A DNA stretch of 64,000 bases from Nocardia transvalensis NBRC 15921 (GTDB taxonomy: Bacteria; Actinomycetota; Actinomycetes; Mycobacteriales; Mycobacteriaceae): NCBI RefSeq assembly GCF_000308875.1, contig NZ_BAGL01000004.1, positions 62,001 to 126,000 on the forward strand, in the 5' to 3' direction. Positions 30,379-38,983 of this stretch are shown here, in pieces. Position numbers and translations under genes: made by a program. The notes beneath the pieces were generated by a model. It was not told the DNA's origin and did not search any database. It saw only the letters and a program-made list of their open reading frames with translations. Every line of letters starts with the position of its first letter. Within the stretch, counting starts at the first letter, position 1.

Positions 30379-31317
30379 GTGAGTAACCGTGACCGCCTGC
30401 TCGGACTGGCCGTGGTCGTGTTGTGGGGGCTGAATTTCCTGGCCCTGCACGTCGGCCTCGAGCATTTCCCGCCGTTCTTCTTCGCCGCGCTGCGGTTCGC
30501 CGTGCTGGCGGTGCCGGTGGTCCTGCTGGTCCCGCGGCCGCGGGTGCCCTGGCGCTGGCTGCTGCTGTACGGCGCCGGATTCGGGATCGCCCAGTTCGCG
30601 TTCCTGTTCACCGCGATGCGCGCGGGGATGCCGACCGGCCTCGCCTCGCTGGTCCTGCAGTCCTCGGCGCCGTTCACCGTGGTGCTGGGCGCGCTGTTCC
30701 TGCGGGAGCGGCTGCGCGGGACGCAGATCCTGGGCCTGGCGGTCGCGGTGGCGGGCATGGTGGTGATCGGCTGGGACCGCGCCCAGCACGCGGCGCTGCT
30801 CCCGGTGCTGCTGACCCTGGCCGCCGGGCTGGGCTGGGCATTCGGCAATATCGGCTCGCGCCTGGCGGCGGGCGGCGGCGAGCGGGTGGATCCGCTGCAC
30901 CTGGCCCTGTGGATGGCGGTCGTGCCGCCCGTCCCGATGTTCGTGCTGTCGGCCTTAGCCGAGGGTCCGGCGGCCGGCCCCCGCGCGGTGCTGGAGTCGT
31001 TCTCCGCGAGCGGCTGGCCCGCCCTGGTCGCCCTCGCGTACACGGCGATCCTCGCGACCGTGGTGGGCTCGGGCCTGTGGACCTACCTGATGGGCCGTTA
31101 TCCCGCCGGCGCGGTCGCCCCGCTGACCCTCCTCGTACCCGTGGTGGGAATCGGCGCCGCCTGGGCCTTCCTCGGCGAACAGCCGTCCGCACTCTCCCTG
31201 ATAGGAGCCGTCGTGGTCATCACAGGCGCCTCCGCCGCAACCTCCGCCCGCCGCCCCGGCCCCCTCACAGAACGCGCGGCCGCACCCGCCACCCCGGAAC
31301 CGGCGCTCAGCAGATAG
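30379..31317 (+). CDS. EamA/DMT-family transporter
   Basis: The 312-residue protein has ten hydrophobic segments arranged as two EamA repeats (first LLGLAVVVLWGLNFLALHVGL, second starting near residue 150 at AGLGWAFGNIGSRLA). EamA exporters of this type send out amino acids, cysteine pathway metabolites or purines. GTG 30379 (MSNRDRLLG) is taken as start; ATG 30367 is equally possible and would add four residues. The C-terminal 30 residues are a polar tail. Likely controlled by the divergent LysR regulator. Confidence 0.85.
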   Translation: MSNRDRLLGLAVVVLWGLNFLALHVGLEHFPPFFFAALRFAVLAVPVVLLVPRPRVPWRWLLLYGAGFGIAQFAFLFTAMRAGMPTGLASLVLQSSAPFTVVLGALFLRERLRGTQILGLAVAVAGMVVIGWDRAQHAALLPVLLTLAAGLGWAFGNIGSRLAAGGGERVDPLHLALWMAVVPPVPMFVLSALAEGPAAGPRAVLESFSASGWPALVALAYTAILATVVGSGLWTYLMGRYPAGAVAPLTLLVPVVGIGAAWAFLGEQPSALSLIGAVVVITGASAATSARRPGPLTERAAAPATPEPALSR

Positions 31318-31329
31318 CTCGCGACAGGT

Positions 31330-31500
31330 ACCGCCATGAGGACGAGCCGAACGGGTGGAGCTAGCAAATAGCCCACGGCGGCACTGGCCGTGGTGCCATG
31401 AACTAGTCCACGACGGGCACCGGTACAGGTGGCGAGCCGGGCGGGTGCAGCCACAAACCGCCACGGCGGGCACTGGTGGCGCGGCGGTAGAGCTGGGTGG
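31330..31500. repeat. Imperfect iterated segment before the exported FAD oxidoreductase gene
   Basis: Several degenerate copies of a GC-rich unit carry the words CACGGCGGCACTGG, GACGGGCACCGG and CACGGCGGGCACTGG, with GAGCC(G)GGCGGGTG spacers. Divergence is higher than in the arrays at 29.2 and 49.5 kb. The 282-base gap 31318-31599 holds nothing else I can name. Confidence 0.5.
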
Positions 31501-31599
31501 GTGGGCACAGAAAGCCTGGGCGGGCCGGGATTTCGTACCTGCCGGACCCAGGGTCGGGGCCGAGCGCCTACAGTGAGCGCGGCGTGGAAGGTCCGGTAG

Positions 31600-33369
31600 A
31601 TGGCAGAACGGCAGGGGGCCCTCTCGCGGAGAACGATGCTTCGCGGGACGGCAGGCGTGGTAACGGCGGGGATGGCGGTCGGCGCGACGGCGCTGCGCCC
31701 GGGACGGGCGAGGGCGGACGCGGGCAGGCGGGTCGCGGTGTTCGGCGGCGGCGTGGCGGGCCTGACCGCCGCGCACGAACTGGCCGAGCGCGGCTTCGAG
31801 GTGACCGTGTACGAGCGGCGGGCGCTGGGCGGTAAGGCCCGCAGCATCCCGGTCCCGGACAGCGGCCGCGACGGCCGCCCCGACCTGCCCGGCGAGCACG
31901 GATTCCGCTTCTTTCCCGGCTTCTACCACCACATTCCGGATACGATGCGGCGAATTCCGTTCCCCGGCAACCCGAATGGCGTGCGGGACAATCTGGTCCC
32001 GGTGGCCGAGGTGCGGTTCTCGCGGCAGGGCAGCGACGACACCGTTGTGCCGATGCGCTCCGGCGGTGGTCGCGGCTGGTCCACTCCGGACGACTTCCGG
32101 CAGACCGTGGGCTCGGTGATCGCCACCTCGACGCGCATGCCGATGACCGACGCCGCCTACTTCGCGAACCGGCTGCTCGTGTTCAACACCAGTTGCGACG
32201 CCCGCCGCTTCGGCCAGTGGGAGAACCTGTCATGGCGCGATTTCGTCGGCGCCCACGACCGTTCCGCGGAATTCCGGGCTCTGCTGTCGCGCACGCTGAC
32301 CACGCTGCTGGTCGCGGCGAAGGACGAGCTGGCGAGCACCCGCACCATCGGCGCCATGGGCGAGCAGTTCCTGGGGAACCCGCTCGAGATCGCCAACGAC
32401 GGCCCGCTGGACCGGGTGCTGAACGGCCCGACCAACGAGGCGTGGATCGATCCGTGGGTACGGCTGCTGCGCGAGCTGGGCGTGCGATTCGTGACCGGCG
32501 AGGTGCGCGGGCTGACGGCGCGCGGCGGGCGCGTCACGGGCGCTCGGGTCACCGACGGATCCGGGGCCGAAAGTACCGTGGCCGCAGACTATTTCGTGCT
32601 GGCGGTGCCGGTCGAGGTGGCGCGCACCCTGTGGAGTCCCGAAATCCTCGACGCGCAACCGGAATTGGCCGCGCTGGACGATCTGGTCGTGGACTGGATG
32701 GCCGGTATCCAGCTGTACCTGCGGCGTCCGGCCCAGATCGCGCGCGGACACACGGCCTACGTCGATTCGCCGTGGTCGCTGACCTCGATCGCGCAGAATC
32801 AGTTCTGGTCCCGCACAACGCTTTCCGGCTACGGCGACGGCGCGGTGCGGGACTGCCTGTCGGTCGACGTCTCCGACTGGAACACCCCCGGCCCGCTGTT
32901 CGGCAAGCCGGCCAAGGAATGCACCCGCGACGAGATCGCCCGCGAGGTGTGGGCGCAGCTGCGGGGCCACCTGAAGGGCGCCGCCGAACTGCGCGACGAG
33001 GACCTGCACTCGTGGTTCCTCGATCCGGGCATCTCCTGGGACGCCGGGAACCGCCGCAACAGCAATGCCGATCCGCTGCTCATCAACACCACGGGCTCCT
33101 GGTCGTCCCGCCCGCAGGCGCACGGCGCACTGGAGAACCTGTTCCTGGCGGGCGATTACGTGCGCACCGATATGGACCTGGCCACCATGGAGGGTGCGAG
33201 CGAGGCCGCCCGCACCGCGGTGAACGCGCTGCTCGACGTGGCCGGATCCGGCGCCGAGCGCTGCCGGCTGTTCACGCTGTACCGCGCCGCGGAGCTGGAG
33301 CCGCTGCGCCGACAGGACGCCGGTCGGTACGCGGCCGGACAGCCCAACCTCTTCGACGGTCCGATCTGA
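31600..33369 (+). CDS. Exported FAD-dependent amine-oxidase/phytoene-desaturase-like oxidoreductase
   Basis: The 589-residue flavoprotein has a twin-arginine signal (LSRRTMLRGTAGVVTAG, cleavage near ARA at about 38). The dinucleotide-binding motif VAVFGGGVAGLTAAHELAERG is at about 45-65, with an ERRALGGKAR tail typical of the phytoene-desaturase/HpnE group. The C-terminal FAD motif is ENLFLAGDYVRTDMDLATMEGASEAARTAVNALL. The substrate is unknown; annotation as hydroxysqualene dehydroxylase-like would rest on fold only. The ATG lies in a gap of 282 bases filled with degenerate repeats. The next gene is 51 bases on. Confidence 0.8.
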   Translation: MAERQGALSRRTMLRGTAGVVTAGMAVGATALRPGRARADAGRRVAVFGGGVAGLTAAHELAERGFEVTVYERRALGGKARSIPVPDSGRDGRPDLPGEHGFRFFPGFYHHIPDTMRRIPFPGNPNGVRDNLVPVAEVRFSRQGSDDTVVPMRSGGGRGWSTPDDFRQTVGSVIATSTRMPMTDAAYFANRLLVFNTSCDARRFGQWENLSWRDFVGAHDRSAEFRALLSRTLTTLLVAAKDELASTRTIGAMGEQFLGNPLEIANDGPLDRVLNGPTNEAWIDPWVRLLRELGVRFVTGEVRGLTARGGRVTGARVTDGSGAESTVAADYFVLAVPVEVARTLWSPEILDAQPELAALDDLVVDWMAGIQLYLRRPAQIARGHTAYVDSPWSLTSIAQNQFWSRTTLSGYGDGAVRDCLSVDVSDWNTPGPLFGKPAKECTRDEIAREVWAQLRGHLKGAAELRDEDLHSWFLDPGISWDAGNRRNSNADPLLINTTGSWSSRPQAHGALENLFLAGDYVRTDMDLATMEGASEAARTAVNALLDVAGSGAERCRLFTLYRAAELEPLRRQDAGRYAAGQPNLFDGPI

Positions 33370-33419
33370 TTGCTCACAAACCCCTGGCTTCGCACGGTGA
33401 TCCGCAGTTCAATCGGAGG

Positions 33420-34049
33420 ATGAGCGAGATCACGAACGCCGCCGAGCTGCGTGAGCTGCTCGGCGAGCCACACCCCCGCGCGGCCGACAAGGAACGCGTC
33501 GCCCTGCATCCGCGCGACCGGCAGTGGATCGCCACCGCACCGTTCGTGGTGCTGGCGACCAGCGACGCCGACGGCAACTGCGACGCCTCCCCGAAGGGCG
33601 ACCCGGCCGGCTTCGTCCAGGTCATCGACGACACGACCATCGCCATCCCCGAGCGCCCCGGCAACCGGCGCGCCGACGGCTATCTCAACATCCTGTCGAA
33701 TCCCCATGTGGGCGTGATCTTCCTCATCCCGGGCCGCAACGAGACGCTGCGCGTCAACGGCCGCGCCCGCCTGGTCCGCGACGCGCCCTACTTCGACGAC
33801 ATGATCGTCAAGGGCCACCGCCCGATCCTGGCCGTCGAGGTGGCCATCGAGCAGATCTTCTTCCACTGCGCCAAGGCGTTCATGCGCAGCAGCCTGTGGA
33901 AGCCGGAGGGCTGGCCGCAGGACGATCTGCCGGGCGCGGCGCGCCTCGCCAAGGAGGTGCAGACGAACCTCACCGAGACCCTGGAACAACTGGAAGAGCG
34001 TTACGCCCCGGCGAACTACGAGAAACTGCTCTACAGCACCGGTGGGTAG
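33420..34049 (+). CDS. Pyridoxamine 5'-phosphate oxidase-family flavin protein
   Basis: The 209-residue protein has the split-barrel FMN/F420-binding fold: WIATAPFVVLATSDADGNCDASPKGDPAG (about 32-60), then the GYLNILSNPHVGVIFLIPGRNETLRVNGRA strand pair. It belongs to the MSMEG_1024-like group, whose substrate is not known to me. The ATG follows CGGAGG with no spacer at all, so either initiation is leaderless or the ribosome site is not used in the usual way. The N-terminus MSEITNAAELRELLG is typical of the family, which supports the start. Confidence 0.82.
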   Translation: MSEITNAAELRELLGEPHPRAADKERVALHPRDRQWIATAPFVVLATSDADGNCDASPKGDPAGFVQVIDDTTIAIPERPGNRRADGYLNILSNPHVGVIFLIPGRNETLRVNGRARLVRDAPYFDDMIVKGHRPILAVEVAIEQIFFHCAKAFMRSSLWKPEGWPQDDLPGAARLAKEVQTNLTETLEQLEERYAPANYEKLLYSTGG

Positions 34050-34102
34050 CGTCACGCGACACCGCGCGCGCATTCCCGGCGCACCACCAATAAACTCGCG
34101 GC

Positions 34103-35338
34103 GTGGCAGACATCTCGGTGCGCGGACGGCTCGCGCTGCGTGCGGCGGCGACCGCGTCGTGGGCCTCGCAGAAGGCCGGTCGCGGTAAGGGGTCCATGAT
34201 CGGCGGCCTGATCGCGCTGCTGATCGACCCCGAGCTGATGACGCAGCTGGGTCGCGGGCGGCGCACGGTGCTGGTGACCGGCACCAACGGCAAATCCACC
34301 ACCACCCGGATGACCGCGGCCGCGCTCGGCACCGTGGGCCGGGTCGTGACGCAGGCCGACGGCGCCAATATGGACGCCGGTATCGTGGCCGCGCTGAGCA
34401 CCGACCGCGCCGCGCCGCTGGCGGCGATCGAGGTGGACGAGCTGCACCTGCCGCACGTCGCCGACGCGCTGAACCCGGCCGCGGTGGTGCTGCTGAACCT
34501 GTCCCGCGACCAGCTCGACCGGGTCGGCGAGATCAATATGATCGAGCGCAAGCTGCGCGCGGGCATGGCCCGGCATCCGGATACCGTCCTGATCGCCAAC
34601 TGCGACGACGTGCTGATCACCTCCATCGCCTACGACCATCCCAATGTGGTGTGGGTGGCCGCGGGCAGCGGCTGGGCCGTCGACGCCACCAGTTGCCCGC
34701 GCAGCGGCGAGCCCATCGTCTGGGAGGGCACGCACTGGCGCAGCACCGGCGCCGACTTCCACCGGCCGGAGCCGGACTGGTGGGTGGACGAGGAACACCT
34801 GCACGGCCCCGACGGCGTGAAACTTCCGCTGCGCCTTGCCCTTCCGGGCCGCGCCAATCGCGGTAACGCCGCCCAGGCCGTGGCGGCCGCGGTCGCGCTG
34901 GGCGTGCGCCCGGACGCGGCGGCGGAGGCGACCGGCACCGTGCGCGAGATCGCCGGCCGGTACCGCAGTGTCGAGGTCGGCGACCACAGCGCGCGGCTGC
35001 TGCTGGCCAAGAATCCGGCCGGCTGGCAGGAGGCGCTGTCCATGATCGACCCGGCCGCAACGGGTCTGGTGATCGCGGTCAACGGCCAGGTGCCCGACGG
35101 CGAGGACCTGTCGTGGCTGTGGGACGTGCGATTCGAACACTTCGAGGGCACCCAGGTAGTGGCCGCGGGGGAGCGTGCCACCGATCTGGCGGTGCGCCTG
35201 ACCTACGCCGGCGTCGAGCACACCACGGTCCCGAACCCGTTGCGCGCCATCGCCTCCTGCCCGCCCGGGCAGGTGGAGGTGCTCGCCAACTACACCGCGT
35301 TCCGCGACCTCAATCGGGATCTGGAGGCCCGGGCATGA
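34103..35338 (+). CDS. murT: Lipid II isoglutaminyl synthase, MurT subunit
   Basis: MurT is the Mur-ligase-like subunit that, with GatD, amidates the D-glutamate of lipid II to D-isoglutamine. The 411-residue protein has the ATP loop TGTNGKSTTT at about 58-67, Mur-ligase middle motifs (LLNLSRDQLDRVGEINMIERK) and a C-terminal DUF1727 domain. The four-cysteine zinc ribbon of the staphylococcal enzyme is not seen; I find only one cysteine in that region (TSCPRSGEP). GTG is the start. gatD begins 70 bases later, as in Rv3712-Rv3713. The two form an operon. Confidence 0.93.
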   Translation: MADISVRGRLALRAAATASWASQKAGRGKGSMIGGLIALLIDPELMTQLGRGRRTVLVTGTNGKSTTTRMTAAALGTVGRVVTQADGANMDAGIVAALSTDRAAPLAAIEVDELHLPHVADALNPAAVVLLNLSRDQLDRVGEINMIERKLRAGMARHPDTVLIANCDDVLITSIAYDHPNVVWVAAGSGWAVDATSCPRSGEPIVWEGTHWRSTGADFHRPEPDWWVDEEHLHGPDGVKLPLRLALPGRANRGNAAQAVAAAVALGVRPDAAAEATGTVREIAGRYRSVEVGDHSARLLLAKNPAGWQEALSMIDPAATGLVIAVNGQVPDGEDLSWLWDVRFEHFEGTQVVAAGERATDLAVRLTYAGVEHTTVPNPLRAIASCPPGQVEVLANYTAFRDLNRDLEARA

Positions 35339-35408
35339 GCGACGCGACCGGAGGCGGCAGCCTGCGTAACCACGGAGGGAGCCGGGAATGCCCGAGAGGA
35401 CACAGCGC

Positions 35409-36119
35409 ATGAGCGAATCCACCGTCCGTATCGGCTTGGTCTTGCCCGATGTGATGGGCACCTACGGCGACGGCGGCAACGCGGTCGTGCTGCGGCAGCG
35501 GCTGCGGCTGCGCGGCCGGGACGCCGAGATCGTCGAGATCACCCTGAACGACCCGGTGCCCGAATCGCTGGACGTCTACCTGCTCGGCGGCGCCGAGGAT
35601 TCGGCGCAGCGGCTGGCGACCCGCCACCTGCAGCGCTACCCGGGCATGCAGCGTGCCGCCGCGAAAGGCGTTCCGGTGCTGGCGATCTGCGCCGCGATCC
35701 AGGTTCTCGGGCACTGGTACGAGACCTCGGGCGGCGAACGGGTCGACGGCGTCGGCCTCTTCGACGTCACCACCGCCCCCCAGCGCGAACGCTCCATCGG
35801 CGAGGTGGCCACCACCCCGCTCGTCCCCGGCCTCTCCCAGCCCCTCACCGGCTTCGAAAACCACCGCGGCGGAACCACACTCGGCCCCGAGGCCACCGGC
35901 CTGGCCCGCGTCACCCGCGGCGTGGGCAACGGCGTCGGCGACGGCCTCGAGGGCGTCGTCCAGGGCTCGGTCATGGGCACCTACATGCACGGCCCCGCCC
36001 TGGCCCGCAACCCCGAACTAGCCGACTACCTCCTCCTCCGCGCCCTGGGCGTCGACGAGTTGGAACCCCTCGACCTCCCCGAGGTAGACCAACTCCGCCG
36101 CGAACGCCTACGCGCCTGA
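35409..36119 (+). CDS. gatD: Lipid II isoglutaminyl synthase, glutaminase subunit GatD
   Basis: GatD is the class I glutamine amidotransferase that hands ammonia to MurT. The 236-residue protein shows the nucleophile Cys94 in LAICAAIQVLG, and His194 in TYMHGPALARNPELADYLL as the catalytic histidine. The N-terminus MSESTVRIGLVLPDVMGTYGD matches mycobacterial GatD, so ATG 35409 is preferred over ATG 35388, which also has a ribosome site (GGAGG). Cytoplasmic. It ends three bases before the convergent vapC stop. Confidence 0.93.
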   Translation: MSESTVRIGLVLPDVMGTYGDGGNAVVLRQRLRLRGRDAEIVEITLNDPVPESLDVYLLGGAEDSAQRLATRHLQRYPGMQRAAAKGVPVLAICAAIQVLGHWYETSGGERVDGVGLFDVTTAPQRERSIGEVATTPLVPGLSQPLTGFENHRGGTTLGPEATGLARVTRGVGNGVGDGLEGVVQGSVMGTYMHGPALARNPELADYLLLRALGVDELEPLDLPEVDQLRRERLRA

Positions 36120-36122
36120 GCC

Positions 36123-36497
36123 TCAGGCGTCGAGTATCGCGACCTCGTACTTCCGGCAGTACGGATCCCCGGTCACCAGCGTGAGATTCTCGCATCGGGC
36201 CTGCGCGACCAGAATGCGGTCGAACGGGTCGCGATGGTGCAACGGCAACCGCCCCGCCGCCATCGCGTGGTGATGCTCGATGGCCAGCGGGAAGAATCCG
36301 CTGTCGCGAATACGCTCCGGCAGGTCGGCAGGGCCGTCGAGCTTGCCGATGGCCTGTTTGATCGCCACTTCCCAGACGGTCGCGGAGCTGATGTACACGT
36401 CGGGCTCGTGGTCGAGCGTGTCCTTCAGGTCGTCGGAGAGTGCCGGATCGTCCGCGAGCCACCACAGCACCACATGCGTATCCAGCAGCAGGCTCAC
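36123..36497 (-). CDS. vapC: PIN-domain ribonuclease toxin (VapC family)
   Basis: The 124-residue protein is a PIN-domain RNase: catalytic acids Asp6 (LLLDTHVVLWW), Glu43 (SSATVWEVAIK), Asp90 and Asp93 (HHRDPFDRILVAQA). It is of the type paired with Phd/YefM-like antitoxins. Its start overlaps the antitoxin stop by four bases, typical of coupled toxin-antitoxin genes. The target RNA is unknown. It is convergent with gatD. Confidence 0.9.
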   Translation of the reverse strand: MSLLLDTHVVLWWLADDPALSDDLKDTLDHEPDVYISSATVWEVAIKQAIGKLDGPADLPERIRDSGFFPLAIEHHHAMAAGRLPLHHRDPFDRILVAQARCENLTLVTGDPYCRKYEVAILDA

Positions 36498-36751
36498 GGC
36501 AGCATCCCGAAGTCGCGGGCGATTCCGGAATTCGTCTCCTCGGAATCCCAGTCGCCCTGGAGCGTGAGTTGCCCGCGCAGGGAGCCGCGGCCGGTGCGGT
36601 CGACACGGCGCACCAGCGGCACGACCTTCGCCACCGGGTGTCCCGCCCGGCTGATGACGATCTCCTCGCCGTGTTCCACCCGCTCGATGATGCGTGACAG
36701 GTGCGTCTTGGCTTCGTGGATGTTGAATTGTTCGGCCGCATTACCCGACAT
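36494..36751 (-). CDS. vapB: Antitoxin, Phd/YefM (VapB) family
   Basis: The 85-residue protein has the Phd/YefM DNA-binding fold: EQFNIHEAKTHLSRIIERVEHGEEIVISRAGHPVAKVVPL (residues 7-46). The variable tail after about residue 48 would wrap the toxin. GGAGG lies just upstream of the ATG. A palindrome CTTAGCTAAG at 36760-36769, between ribosome site and upstream DNA, is a likely autoregulatory operator. Confidence 0.88.
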   Translation of the reverse strand: MSGNAAEQFNIHEAKTHLSRIIERVEHGEEIVISRAGHPVAKVVPLVRRVDRTGRGSLRGQLTLQGDWDSEETNSGIARDFGMLP

Positions 36752-36759
36752 GACGCCTC

Positions 36760-36769
36760 CTTAGCTAAG
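36760..36769. promoter_or_regulatory. Palindrome upstream of the toxin-antitoxin operon
   Basis: CTTAGCTAAG is a perfect 10-bp palindrome nine bases upstream of the antitoxin ATG, in the place where Phd-type antitoxins usually bind. Confidence 0.45.
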
Positions 36770-36795
36770 AGGTTAGTCCATCGGTGGTGTGACGG

Positions 36796-36988
36796 CACCC
36801 TTCGTTGTCCCCGACGGCGCACCTCGTTGTTCCCGACGGCATACCTGTATGTTCCTGGCGGCATCCTTCTTTGTTCCCGGCGGCTGCCCCCTCCTGCTCC
36901 CGGCGGCTGCCCCCTCCTGCTCCCGGCGGCTGCCCCCTCCTGCTCCCGGCGGCTGCCCCCTCCTGCTCCCGGCGGCTACCCCTCTCTT
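36796..36988. repeat. Tandem echo array, about 23-bp units
   Basis: At least eight units of 22-24 bases run into the palindrome at 36989. The best are four near-identical copies of CTCCCGGCGGCTGCCCCCTC; towards the left they diverge (GTTCCTGGCGGCATCC, GTTCCCGACGGCATACC, GTCCCCGACGGCGCACC). Every unit starts with the same GTTCCCGGC edge as the palindrome arm. The rest of the 429-base gap 36752-37180 holds this array, the palindrome and the promoter of the next gene. Confidence 0.85.
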
Positions 36989-37052
36989 GTTCCCGGCATG
37001 CTTTTGGCCGGGAACTCACCTGTGGATTCCGGCCGAAAGCCCGCCGGAAAAC
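36989..37052. repeat. Full intergenic palindrome with variant arms
   Basis: Left arm GTTCCCGGCATGCTTTTGG and on to 37015; right arm 37025-37052 GATTCCGGCCGAAAGCCCG and on. The AAAA/TTTT core is GAAA on the right. It lies at the end of a tandem echo array. Confidence 0.8.
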
Positions 37053-37180
37053 GCGGGTCGAGCTGATCATTGCTTATAGCAAGGGGCTATTTGTTTGCGT
37101 GGTGAGTACTCCCGATTCTGTTGAGCGCGTTGGTATCTCCCGGTAGTCTCGCGCGCGTTCATGCTGATGAAGGAGTCCGG

Positions 37181-38803
37181 GTGCGCAGACGTGCCTTTAT
37201 GAAGGCCGCCGGGACGGCGGCGTTGCTGGGCGCGGCGGGTGCTGCGTACGGGGCCGGGGCGGCCGCGGCCGATCCGGTCTGGGACGAGCTGTTCCGGGGG
37301 TGGGTGCCGGAGATCTTCGCACCGCTGCCGGATCCGCCCGAGCATTCGCCCGCCATCGTCGTGGGCTCCGGGTTCGGCGCCGCGGTGGCCGCGCTGCGGC
37401 TGGCCGAGGCGGGCATCGCGAATACCGTGCTGGAGCGCGGATCCCGCTGGCCCAACGATCCGCAGCGGGAGATCTTCACCGGTGACGACCTGCCGGACGG
37501 GCGGGGCTTCTGGCATCGCACCAGCTTCACCGGAGTCACCAAGGTGCCCATGCACTTCGGCTCCTTCGGCGGCGTCCTCGACGTCACCGAGTTCTCCGGT
37601 ATCGACGTGTGGCGGGCCGCGGCGGTGGGCGGCGGATCGGTCGTCTTCACCGGCGCCATGATCGCCCCCGAGCGGCGCTGGTTCGACCAGATCTTCGGTG
37701 GCACAGTCGCTTACGACGAGATGGACCGGGTGTACTACCCGCGGGTGCGGCAGCAGCTGCGGCTCGACCCGCTGCCGCCGGATCTGTACGCCGCGGCCCC
37801 GTTCAGCCACTCGCGGCGCTGGGACGAGCAGGCCCGCAAGGCCGGATACCAGCCGCAGGCCAACGACTCCATCTTCAACTGGGATATCCTGCGCGCCGAA
37901 TTGTCCGGCGCCAGTAGGCCTTCCGCGACCGCCGCGCGCAGCAATCTGGGCAACTCCAACGGCGCGAAGTTCGATCTCAACCAGAACTACCTGAAATACG
38001 CCCAGGACACCGGCAAGTCGGGGGTCTACCCCGGCCACCGCGTCGACACCATCGCCCAGGACCCCTCGGGCCGCTACGTGGTGACCGTGACCAAGCTGGC
38101 CCCCACCGGCGCCGTGCTGGCCACCCGCACCCTGACCTGCGATCGGCTGTTCCTCGGCGCCGGCTCCGTCGGCACCACCGAACTGCTGGTGCGCGCGCAG
38201 GCCACCGGCGCGCTGCCGCATCTGAACGAGCACATCGGGGACGGCTGGGGCACCAACGGCGACGTCGTCCTCGCCCGGGTCGACAATTCGCTGTCGGGCA
38301 CCGGCCAGGGCGTGCCGAGCGCCAGCCGCGTCTTCGACGACTCCGGAATGCCGCTGACGCTGGAGAGCTGGTTCATCCCCGGTATCCCACTGGAGACCGG
38401 CGCGCTGGCCTCGCTCGGCATGGTCCTCGACCCCACCCGCGCCCGCATAGGCTTCGACGCCGCCCGCAACGCCGCCGCGCTGAGCTGGCCGCGCGCCGCG
38501 CAGGATCAGGTGGTGGAGGCCTGCCGCGCCGTCGACCACCGGATCGCCGAGCGCTCCGGCGCCGTCTTCGACTACGTCACCCCGCTCGGATACGACGCCA
38601 ACGCCGTCTTCACCGCCCACCCGCTGGGCGGGGCCGTCCTCGGCCGCGCCACCGACAACTACGGGCGTGTCGAGGGACATCCGGGGCTGTACGTCGTCGA
38701 CGGCGCCGCGGTTCCGGGCAGTACCGGCACGGTGAATCCGTCGCTCACGATTACCGCACTCGCCGAACGTAATATGGAAGCGATCGTGCGCGCCGGTAAG
38801 TGA
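37181..38803 (+). CDS. Exported cholesterol oxidase (GMC flavoprotein)
   Basis: The 540-residue enzyme is a class I cholesterol oxidase of the Streptomyces/Rhodococcus ChoE type, which oxidises and isomerises cholesterol to cholest-4-en-3-one. It has a twin-arginine signal (RRRAFMKAAGTAALLGAAGA, cleavage near AAA-DPVW). The FAD motif is VVGSGFGAAVAALRLAEAG near residue 58, catalytic His480 lies in HPLGG and Asn519 in NPSLTITALAERN. The mature enzyme would be outside the membrane. GTG 37181 has AAGGAG five bases upstream; the longer frame lacks one. It is a stand-alone gene after the repeat array. Confidence 0.9.
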   Translation: MRRRAFMKAAGTAALLGAAGAAYGAGAAAADPVWDELFRGWVPEIFAPLPDPPEHSPAIVVGSGFGAAVAALRLAEAGIANTVLERGSRWPNDPQREIFTGDDLPDGRGFWHRTSFTGVTKVPMHFGSFGGVLDVTEFSGIDVWRAAAVGGGSVVFTGAMIAPERRWFDQIFGGTVAYDEMDRVYYPRVRQQLRLDPLPPDLYAAAPFSHSRRWDEQARKAGYQPQANDSIFNWDILRAELSGASRPSATAARSNLGNSNGAKFDLNQNYLKYAQDTGKSGVYPGHRVDTIAQDPSGRYVVTVTKLAPTGAVLATRTLTCDRLFLGAGSVGTTELLVRAQATGALPHLNEHIGDGWGTNGDVVLARVDNSLSGTGQGVPSASRVFDDSGMPLTLESWFIPGIPLETGALASLGMVLDPTRARIGFDAARNAAALSWPRAAQDQVVEACRAVDHRIAERSGAVFDYVTPLGYDANAVFTAHPLGGAVLGRATDNYGRVEGHPGLYVVDGAAVPGSTGTVNPSLTITALAERNMEAIVRAGK

Positions 38804-38983
38804 ATTCGTATTTCGCCGAACCGATTGTGCGGTGTGCCGTGTGCGGGAGGCGCAATTGTGACATCTGGCGTGTAGGAGACATCATCGGTGGCGAAGCGTG
38901 ATCCGCTCGCGCTTCGAGATCTGCCCGCCGGTTGCCAGAACCCATTAGTCTCGGCGGGACCGTTCGATGTGGAAGGGATCGCT

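Noticed and set aside
36123..36751. Reading the vapBC module as part of a defence island
   Set aside because: The neighbours are murT-gatD and a cholesterol oxidase; no restriction, Abi or other defence genes are seen.
36796..36988. CRISPR array
   Set aside because: Units are contiguous with no unique spacers and no cas genes are near. It is a simple tandem array.
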